DNA of 12,438 nucleotides from Lysinibacillus sp. (lineage in GTDB: Bacteria > Bacillota > Bacilli > Bacillales_A > Planococcaceae): NCBI GenBank assembly GCA_012735355.1, contig JAAYHP010000507.1, positions 1 to 12,438 of the forward strand. The letters are read 5' to 3'. A program made the translations under genes and the position numbers. How positions within the stretch are numbered: the first letter of the stretch is position 1; each line of letters begins with the position of its first letter. The notes under the pieces were generated by a model. That model was not told the origin of the DNA. It did no database searches and saw only the letters and a list, made by a program, of their open reading frames with translations. Shown here one piece after another: positions 7,347-12,438 of the stretch.

Positions 7347-8039
7347 ATGCTAAAGGGTATTACATGGAATTGGAAACTTATTGTGGAGATAATTCTGTTT
7401 TTATCTTTATTACTTTCTGTAATATTTATTGTTACTAAAATGATTTTGGCACCTTCAGAAGTTATAAAAATTGATGAACATACGGAAGTGAAAACGGATT
7501 ATGTATTGATGCTCTTAAGTTGTTTAGCCGGGTTAGTGATTATGATGATTCCAAGATTTCTCGAAAAAAAGAAAGAAATTGACATACCGGATGCAATAGA
7601 AATTATTTATTTTATTTTTTTATTTTGTGCCATTTATTTAGGGGAAGTACATAATTTTTATTATTTAATTCCTTTTTGGGATACGATTTTACATACTTTT
7701 TCCGGCATGATGTTAGGGGCGCTAGGATTTATTTTTGTGAGGTTTTTAAATGATACAAAATTTATTCATATACATTTAACTCCATTTTTTGTATCTTTTT
7801 TTGCCTTTTGTTTTGCTGTTACTATGGGGACTCTTTGGGAAGTGTATGAATTTTTAGTGGACGGAATTTTTTCTACAAATATGCAAAAATTTATTACTGC
7901 GGATAATACGGTTTTAGTTGGTCGCGATGCTCTGCATGATACGATGATGGATTTAATCGTCGATGCGGTAAGTTCTTTTATTATTTGTTTAATTGGCTAT
8001 GTACAATTAAAAAAGTTTAAGAAAAATGGATTTATATAA
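7347..8039 (+). CDS. Six-pass membrane protein with conserved WDT-H, WE-E and HDT-D motifs
   Basis: I do not recognise a named gene. The 230-residue protein has about six hydrophobic segments (near residues 11-34, 52-69, 84-99, 112-134, 144-163 and 200-220) and a lysine-rich C-terminus, so it sits in the cell membrane. Polar residues within or next to the segments form a pattern: W111-D-T..H116, W164-E..E168 and R193-D..H-D-T..D202, with D206 after. This resembles the YjdF/DUF2238 group of membrane proteins of unknown function, but I assign this only loosely. ATG 7347 is preferred because AGGAG (7334-7338) lies 8 nt upstream; the in-frame GTG 7323 precedes that site. It is transcribed alone and converges with katX. 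Very T-rich codon use fits its hydrophobic content. Confidence 0.75.
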   Translation: MLKGITWNWKLIVEIILFLSLLLSVIFIVTKMILAPSEVIKIDEHTEVKTDYVLMLLSCLAGLVIMMIPRFLEKKKEIDIPDAIEIIYFIFLFCAIYLGEVHNFYYLIPFWDTILHTFSGMMLGALGFIFVRFLNDTKFIHIHLTPFFVSFFAFCFAVTMGTLWEVYEFLVDGIFSTNMQKFITADNTVLVGRDALHDTMMDLIVDAVSSFIICLIGYVQLKKFKKNGFI

Positions 8040-8040
8040 T

Positions 8041-8068
8041 ATGTGGAGCTGTAAGGGCAGCTCCACAT
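8041..8068. terminator. Bidirectional terminator between convergent genes
   Basis: ATGTGGAGCTG (8041-8051) and CAGCTCCACAT (8058-8068) form a perfect 11-bp stem with a 6-nt loop, placed directly after one stop codon and 4 nt from the katX stop on the other strand. Flanks are A/T-rich in both directions but lack a long uninterrupted T run. Confidence 0.7.
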
Positions 8069-8072
8069 TAAT

Positions 8073-9689
8073 TTAATAAGGTCTTGCGTCCCGGCCTTTT
8101 TTAATAGCATCTTCCACCGCTTTTTTCGCATTCACTGCTCCTAGCGGATGAAACTCTTCTGCAATTTCTTCCCGGTTGTTCGATTTGTTTTTCTCAGCTA
8201 AACCTTCTCTCAATCGTCTACCATACTCTTCATCAGCTGCTTCCGCATAAGAAATCATTTTATCTTGAATATCTTTCGGGCAAATGGCTAAATCATTTAC
8301 CAAGTTGTTAATGAGTTCGTCCTTTTCCCATTGTTCAAAATTACGATACGTTTCACCCGCTTGTTTGAAATCGTTCGTTCTATCAATGGACTCCCTCACT
8401 AATTCACCTTCAACCATTGGTGTATATTCTTTACCAACTTGTTGTGCTTCTTGTAATCCACCCATGCTCGAAGGTTCGTAGTTAACGTGTAAATTTTGAT
8501 TTGGGCCTTTGTCGTTATAATATCGCATTTGTCCGCCTTCTTGATTCGTAGCCACTCGTTTTTTCGCAGCGTTCACTGGTAGTTGTAAATAATTTGCACC
8601 TATGCGATAACGTTGAGTATCTGAATAGGAGAAGGTTCTACCTTGTAACATTTTATCGTCTGAGAAGTCTAAGCCATCGACAAGTACCCCTGTACCAAAG
8701 GCTGCTTGCTCCACTTCATTGAAATAGTTTTCTGGGTTTTTATTTAGCACCATACGACCGACAGGAAGCCAAGGGAATTTGTCGTTTGGCCACAGTTTTG
8801 TACAATCTAACGGGTCAAAGTCCAGCTCTGGATGTGGACCATCTTCCATGATTTGTACAAATAGCTCCCACTCTGGATAGTCACCTCGTTCAATCGCTTC
8901 GTATAAGTCTTGGGTAGCGTGGTTAAAGTTTTTCGCTTGAATTTCTTCCGCTTCTTTCACCGTTAAGTTTTTAATCCCTTGTTTCGGCTCCCAATGGTAT
9001 TTCACAAGAACAGCTTTCCCTTCACTGTTGACCCATTTATATGTGTTCACTCCAGAACCTTGCATCATGCGATAATTTGCAGGGATACCCCAAGGCGAAT
9101 AGACGAGAGTTACCATATGGAAGGATTCTGGTGAATTGGCGCAGAAGTCAAAAAATCGTCTTGCATCTTGAATATTTGTCACCGGATCCGGGCGGAAGGC
9201 GTGAATCATATCTGGAAACTTCATTGCATCACGAATAAAGAAGATTTTTAAATTGTTTCCAACTAAGTCCCAGTTTCCATCTTCCGTATAAAACTTTACC
9301 GCAAAGCCTCTTGGATCTCGAACGGTTTCAGGGGAATGATTCCCATGAACAACGGTAGAAAAACGAACGAAGACAGGAGTTCTTTTTCCTTTTTCTTGGA
9401 ATAGTTTGGCTCGCGTATATTTGGAAATAGGTTCATCTCCACATTTTCCGTAAGCTTCAAAATATCCATAAGCCCCTGCACCGCGAGCATGGACAATCCG
9501 CTCCGGCACTTTTTCTCGGTCAAAATGACTGATTTTCTCAATAAAGTCGTAGTTCTCTAACAAAGCAGGACCACGGTTTCCGACCGTTCTTATATTTTGA
9601 TTGTTCGTCACCGGATGGCCTTGTCGATTCGTAAGCGTATCATCATTTTCAATATTTGTTTGAGGTTTTTCTTGGTTGTTGTTTGACAT
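8073..9689 (-). CDS. katX: Monofunctional haem catalase, KatX type
   Basis: The 538-residue protein decomposes hydrogen peroxide to water and oxygen. It carries the distal haem signature with catalytic H67 ([10 protein letters not shown]), N145 in DLVGNN, and the proximal haem-ligand motif [12 protein letters not shown] with R351 and Y355. Length and sequence, including the hydrophilic N-terminal extension and [14 protein letters not shown], resemble B. subtilis KatX (about 547 residues) much more than KatA (483). KatX is made in the forespore under sigma-F and also by sigma-B, and protects germinating spores. ATG 9689 follows AGGGGG by 6 nt. It lies 17 nt after rnj on the same strand, so it may be co-transcribed. 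No clear sigma-F, sigma-B or PerR site was seen in the 100 bp upstream. KatX versus another clade of similar length is not fully settled. Confidence 0.88.
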   Translation of the reverse strand: MSNNNQEKPQTNIENDDTLTNRQGHPVTNNQNIRTVGNRGPALLENYDFIEKISHFDREKVPERIVHARGAGAYGYFEAYGKCGDEPISKYTRAKLFQEKGKRTPVFVRFSTVVHGNHSPETVRDPRGFAVKFYTEDGNWDLVGNNLKIFFIRDAMKFPDMIHAFRPDPVTNIQDARRFFDFCANSPESFHMVTLVYSPWGIPANYRMMQGSGVNTYKWVNSEGKAVLVKYHWEPKQGIKNLTVKEAEEIQAKNFNHATQDLYEAIERGDYPEWELFVQIMEDGPHPELDFDPLDCTKLWPNDKFPWLPVGRMVLNKNPENYFNEVEQAAFGTGVLVDGLDFSDDKMLQGRTFSYSDTQRYRIGANYLQLPVNAAKKRVATNQEGGQMRYYNDKGPNQNLHVNYEPSSMGGLQEAQQVGKEYTPMVEGELVRESIDRTNDFKQAGETYRNFEQWEKDELINNLVNDLAICPKDIQDKMISYAEAADEEYGRRLREGLAEKNKSNNREEIAEEFHPLGAVNAKKAVEDAIKKGRDARPY

Positions 9690-9706
9690 ATTTTACCCCC
9701 TAAAAC

Positions 9707-11371
9707 TTATATTGCAATAATTATTGGTAATATCATTGGTTTTTTCTTCGTTTTTTCGAATAAATATTGCCCAACTTCCTTTTTAATTGCTCGCTTCATC
9801 CCAAGGATGTTAGCGTCTTTAAATGGATCGACGGTAGCTTTAACGATTTCATTGATTGACTGAATTAATTCTTCAGATTCCCTTGCATAGACAAATCCAC
9901 GAGAAATGCAATCAGGTTCAGAAATGCGACTCCCATCGGATTTATTAATCGTTAACACAATGACAAGCATCCCTTCTTCGGAAAGTTGTTTTCTGTCTCT
10001 TAAAACTATATCTTCAATGCCATCATCGCCAAAGCCATCTACATAGGCATCACCTGAAGGGATTTTTCGTGTTTGCCTTGCTTCTTGAAATTGAATATCA
10101 ACAACATCGCCGTTATTTAATATGAATATGTTTTCCCTTTCCACGCCTACATCTTCCGCCAATTTTGCATGGAGATGGAGCATGCGATATTCGCCATGGA
10201 TTGGAATAAAATATTTTGGTTTCATTAAAGTCAACATCAGTTTTAAATCTTCTTGATAACCATGCCCAGATACATGCATTCCTGTTTTGCTAGCGGAACC
10301 GTAGATGACGTGAGCACCTAATTTGAATAAATTATCTACAATTTTTGTGACGTTTTTTTCGTTTCCAGGGATAGGTGATGCGGCAAAGATAACCGTATCC
10401 CCTTGATCGATGCGTACATCTCGGTTATTGTTTGTCGATAGGCGTGAAAGGGCGGCAAGGGGTTCTCCTTGGCTTCCAGTACATAAAACGACCACTCGTT
10501 CACTTGGCCATTGTTTTACGTCTCGAGCATCAATCAGCAACCAATCAGGAATATCTACATAACCTAATTTTTTTGCAACGCTAACGACATTGACCATACT
10601 TCTTCCAAGGAGTGCTAGTTTTCGATTCGTTTTAATCGTTGCTTCAACAATTTGTTGTACTCGGTTTACGTTGGAAGCAAAAGTAGAAATAATAATCTTC
10701 CCTGTAGCACTGAAGAAGGCTTCTTCGATATGTTTCCCTACTTCACTTTCGGAAGGTGTCGCACCAGGACGTTCTGCGTTCGTGCTTTCAGATATGAGAA
10801 GTAAAACCCCTTCATCGCCGATTTTTGCCATTTTATGAATATCTGAATATTGTTCATTTACCGGCGTTAAATCAAATTTAAAGTCGCCGGTGTGAACGAC
10901 CTTTCCTTCAGGGGTATTGAAAACAATCCCTAAACAATCTGGAATGCTGTGACTGACCCGGAAGAAAGTAGCGGTTATTTGTCCGAATTGTATTTCTGAA
11001 TTTGCATGAATTTCGATTAAAGTCGATTCACGTAAAATTTTATGTTCCTTTAGCTTTAGTTCAATTAACCCTAAAGTAAATCGAGTGGCGTATATAGGAA
11101 CGTTAATCTTTTTTAGTAAATAAGGAATGCCGCCAATATGATCCTCATGGCCGTGGGTAATAATGATGCCCCGTATTTTATGTTCATTTTCTAATAAGTA
11201 TGTGATATCAGGGATAATCAAATCGACGCCAAGGAGTGTTTCATCAGCAAACTTACCCCCGCAATCGACAATGACTAAATCATCGCCATACTCAAGGACG
11301 TACATATTCTTTCCAACTTCATTAATTCCACCTAATGCACATACGGATAACATTGGATATTTTGTAGACAA
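9707..11371 (-). CDS. Ribonuclease J family protein
   Basis: This 554-residue protein matches RNase J1/J2 in length and order: metallo-beta-lactamase core, beta-CASP domain and C-terminal domain ending with the family KTKKKPMILPI motif. The zinc motif is complete, THGHEDHIGG, followed by SHSIPD, HTGDFKFD and PIHGEYRM, so exo/endonuclease activity on RNA is expected. It mixes J1-like (intact HGHEDH) and J2-like (TNAERPG..PSE) stretches and has VDCGGKF where J1 has IDAGIKF, so it may be a third paralogue rather than rnjA or rnjB; I leave the symbol blank. The start is TTG 11371, 5-6 nt after GAGGTGA; GTG 11380 is inside that site. On this start the core motif is near residues 73-78. katX follows after 17 nt. 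The glutaredoxin gene upstream is insulated by a terminator. Confidence 0.88.
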   Translation of the reverse strand: MSTKYPMLSVCALGGINEVGKNMYVLEYGDDLVIVDCGGKFADETLLGVDLIIPDITYLLENEHKIRGIIITHGHEDHIGGIPYLLKKINVPIYATRFTLGLIELKLKEHKILRESTLIEIHANSEIQFGQITATFFRVSHSIPDCLGIVFNTPEGKVVHTGDFKFDLTPVNEQYSDIHKMAKIGDEGVLLLISESTNAERPGATPSESEVGKHIEEAFFSATGKIIISTFASNVNRVQQIVEATIKTNRKLALLGRSMVNVVSVAKKLGYVDIPDWLLIDARDVKQWPSERVVVLCTGSQGEPLAALSRLSTNNNRDVRIDQGDTVIFAASPIPGNEKNVTKIVDNLFKLGAHVIYGSASKTGMHVSGHGYQEDLKLMLTLMKPKYFIPIHGEYRMLHLHAKLAEDVGVERENIFILNNGDVVDIQFQEARQTRKIPSGDAYVDGFGDDGIEDIVLRDRKQLSEEGMLVIVLTINKSDGSRISEPDCISRGFVYARESEELIQSINEIVKATVDPFKDANILGMKRAIKKEVGQYLFEKTKKKPMILPIIIAI

Positions 11372-11408
11372 ACTTATCACCTCAATTCCTTCAGATTTTC
11401 CTTCGACT

Positions 11409-11439
11409 AGTATAGGTATCTCGTTGGTTTCATATACAA
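11409..11439 (-). promoter_or_regulatory. Weak candidate promoter of the rnj-katX unit
   Basis: On the minus strand TTGTAT (11439-11434) and TATACT (11414-11409) are 19 bp apart, ending about 38 nt before the TTG start. The spacing is long, so this is tentative. It lies downstream of the glutaredoxin terminator, which leaves rnj needing a promoter in this interval. Confidence 0.35.
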
Positions 11440-11469
11440 TGAAAGGAAATAAAGAAAAACTTTATAAAA

Positions 11470-11515
11470 TAAAAAAATCCTAAGTTTCGGAAATAATCCG
11501 ATATACTTAGGATTT
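11470..11515 (-). terminator. Intrinsic terminator of the glutaredoxin-like gene
   Basis: On the minus strand AAATCCTAAGT and ACTTAGGATTT (11515-11505 and 11485-11475) form a perfect 11-bp outer stem, with an inner 5-bp TCGGA/TCCGA stem. A run of T residues (11477-11471) follows. It lies about 30 nt past the stop codon and separates this gene from rnj. Confidence 0.88.
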
Positions 11516-11544
11516 AGAAAATATTTTGAAATTAAGAGGAGCTA

Positions 11545-11778
11545 CTAATTAGATAGAGCTTTCATAATTCCATTTGGATCAAAACCGATGACCCACTTGC
11601 CATCAATTTCAGTTTGTGGAACACCCATTTGTCCAGTTTTATTCATGAGTTCTATCATCATTTGTGGATTTGCTTCCACATTTACCTCTTTAAATGGAAT
11701 GTTTTGAGCATTTAAAAAGTTTTTCACCATGACACAAAACGGACAACTGTTAGTCGTGTAAACTGTAACGTTTTTCAT
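11545..11778 (-). CDS. Glutaredoxin-like thiol oxidoreductase
   Basis: The 77-residue protein is a minimal thioredoxin-fold glutaredoxin. The redox site SCPFC (C12, C15) comes directly after the first strand, the cis-proline sits in GVPQT (P54), and the GFDPNGI tail (65-71) matches small bacterial glutaredoxin/NrdH-like proteins. It would reduce disulfides or mixed thiols in the cytoplasm; the electron donor (thioredoxin reductase, glutathione or bacillithiol) cannot be told. Its neighbours offer no ribonucleotide reductase, so an NrdH role is not supported. ATG 11778 follows GGGGG by 7 nt. It has its own strong promoter and terminator, so it is monocistronic. The operator-like repeat at its promoter suggests control by a copper or persulfide sensor of the CsoR/CstR family. 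Confidence 0.88.
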   Translation of the reverse strand: MKNVTVYTTNSCPFCVMVKNFLNAQNIPFKEVNVEANPQMMIELMNKTGQMGVPQTEIDGKWVIGFDPNGIMKALSN

Positions 11779-11805
11779 TTAAGATCCCCCTTTTATCATT
11801 AATAA

Positions 11806-11821
11806 ATACCCCTATAGGTAT
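11806..11821. promoter_or_regulatory. CsoR/CstR-like operator at the glutaredoxin promoter
   Basis: ATACC (11806-11810) and GGTAT (11817-11821) are perfect inverted arms around CCTATA, giving the sequence ATACCCCTATAGGTAT. C-run/G-run pseudo-palindromes of the ATACCC..GGGTAT kind are typical of CsoR and CstR repressor sites in Firmicutes. It overlaps the -10 hexamer and the predicted transcription start, where a bound repressor would block initiation. The arms have fewer G residues on the right than the textbook site. Confidence 0.45.
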
Positions 11822-11848
11822 ATTATAATGCGGGAGAATAAATGTCAA
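11820..11848 (-). promoter_or_regulatory. Sigma-A promoter of the glutaredoxin-like gene
   Basis: On the minus strand a consensus TTGACA (11848-11843) is followed after 17 bp by TAATAT (11825-11820). An overlapping TATAAT two bases earlier gives a 15-bp spacing. This is the strongest -35 in the window and implies high basal expression unless repressed. Confidence 0.7.
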
Positions 11849-11966
11849 ATAAGAGCGCTTATTTTTATAAATAATTAATTTTCCCTCTATTCCTATCTTT
11901 ACTCGATAAGAATTATAAATATTTTTTTCAAAATAAATCATAAAAAATATTCTCCCGAATAGTATG

Positions 11967-12015
11967 TCTAGTAAATCGGAGACAATTAAAAGTTTTAGCG
12001 AAAGAATTTACTAGA
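11967..12015 (+). repeat. Inverted repeat ahead of the last gene, touching its ribosome binding site
   Basis: TCTAGTAAAT (11967-11976) is the exact reverse complement of ATTTACTAGA (12006-12015), with 29 bp between. The right arm overlaps the first bases of the Shine-Dalgarno sequence AGAGGTGA (12013-12020). If both arms are transcribed, a hairpin could limit ribosome access. No clear promoter was found in this leader. Confidence 0.45.
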
Positions 12016-12026
12016 GGTGAAGTTGA

Positions 12027-12438
12027 ATGACTCTCTTAATTTGTGTATTAGAAATAGTATATTTATTTTTATGGATGGGTTCAGGAAATAATATTTTTTT
12101 CTTTGTTGCTCTTGCAATTTTTCTTTGGTGGATCGTTGAAATGCGTAAGGAAACTATTCGTCAACAAGAAAGAGTTGAAAAAGATACGGTTCGTAAATTA
12201 GAAAGGATCCCTCATAATCGTCGGGTCGTATCGGAAGATTATTTAACAGCTCTGTTGCTAGATGAATATTCAAGAACTTTATATTTTGTAGAAAGAGAAG
12301 ATGTGGAGGAAAACTTTCAAAGGAAAAGCTATACCTTTGATGAAATTTATGAATGTACTATTGCAGAAAATAAAAAACATTATTCCTTAATTTCAAAGGG
12401 GGGTATTCATGGTTGGTCTTTGTTAAGTGAACGTACAG
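12027..12438 (+). CDS. Small membrane-anchored protein of unknown function, 3' end beyond window
   Basis: I do not recognise this gene. The first 137 codons are visible and remain open at the window edge. ATG 12027 follows AGAGGTGA by 6 nt. The N-terminus holds two short hydrophobic stretches (about residues 3-17 and 22-37) rich in Leu, Ile, Phe and Trp, ending in WWIVEMRK, so it is likely a membrane hairpin with the rest in the cytoplasm. A charged, probably helical segment (38-60, many Glu, Arg and Gln) leads to a mixed alpha/beta region with YLTALLLDEYSRTLYF and FDEIYECTIAEN, which reads as a small soluble domain. It is divergent from the glutaredoxin gene and shares the 248-bp intergenic region with it. 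Confidence 0.65.
   Translation, partial: MTLLICVLEIVYLFLWMGSGNNIFFFVALAIFLWWIVEMRKETIRQQERVEKDTVRKLERIPHNRRVVSEDYLTALLLDEYSRTLYFVEREDVEENFQRKSYTFDEIYECTIAENKKHYSLISKGGIHGWSLLSERT

Noticed and set aside
8284..9541. Open frames on other frames or strand within katX
   Set aside because: They are antisense or shifted shadows of a strongly conserved catalase and show no family motif or ribosome binding site.
9715..9726. PerR box upstream of katX
   Set aside because: CAATAATTATTG is a 12-bp palindrome but lacks the 7-1-7 layout of PerR sites, and it lies inside the rnj coding end.
11750..11941. 63-residue minus-strand open frame upstream of the glutaredoxin gene
   Set aside because: It overlaps the glutaredoxin start, spans that gene's promoter and operator-like repeat, and has low-complexity AT-rich content with no ribosome binding site.

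Overview
The window looks like chromosome from a low-GC, endospore-forming Firmicute of the Bacillaceae/Planococcaceae type. The evidence is strong GG(A)GG ribosome binding sites, frequent TTG and GTG starts, sigma-A-like promoters, and the sporulation-linked set prkA, yhbH and spoVR together with a KatX-type catalase. I cannot name a genus from sequence alone. No rRNA, tRNA, CRISPR array or intact transposase was seen.

Layout. Positions 1-2340 (+ strand) hold three separately transcribed genes: a small PilZ-domain protein preceded by a perfect match to the TnrA/GlnR box, a DegV-family lipid-binding protein, and a flavin reductase-like protein. The last two are each followed by an intrinsic terminator. 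Positions 2450-7070 (+) hold prkA, yhbH and spoVR. yhbH and spoVR are intact and 14 nt apart. prkA is interrupted by two in-frame stop codons and has ATC where the family start ATG belongs, yet its frame is otherwise unbroken over the full 631-codon family length. A 149-bp MITE-like element follows spoVR, then an unrecognised six-pass membrane protein (7347-8039) that converges on the minus-strand block.

The minus-strand block is rnj (RNase J paralogue) followed 17 nt later by katX (catalase), and a separately terminated glutaredoxin-like gene. The glutaredoxin promoter overlaps a C/G pseudo-palindrome resembling CsoR/CstR-family operators. The window ends inside a + strand gene for a small membrane-anchored protein.

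How the genes fit together. PrkA, YhbH and SpoVR form a conserved module (YeaG-YeaH-YcgB in enterobacteria), sigma-E-controlled and sporulation-linked in B. subtilis. KatX is the spore catalase of B. subtilis. The region therefore mixes spore-formation and peroxide or thiol stress genes with housekeeping RNA decay. The main anomaly is that prkA alone in its module appears inactivated, by three point substitutions and no indels. Other notable items are the TnrA-like box, the glutaredoxin operator, a 24-bp palindrome in the yhbH leader, and two inverted repeats whose 3' arms reach Shine-Dalgarno sequences. No clearly new multi-gene system was found.
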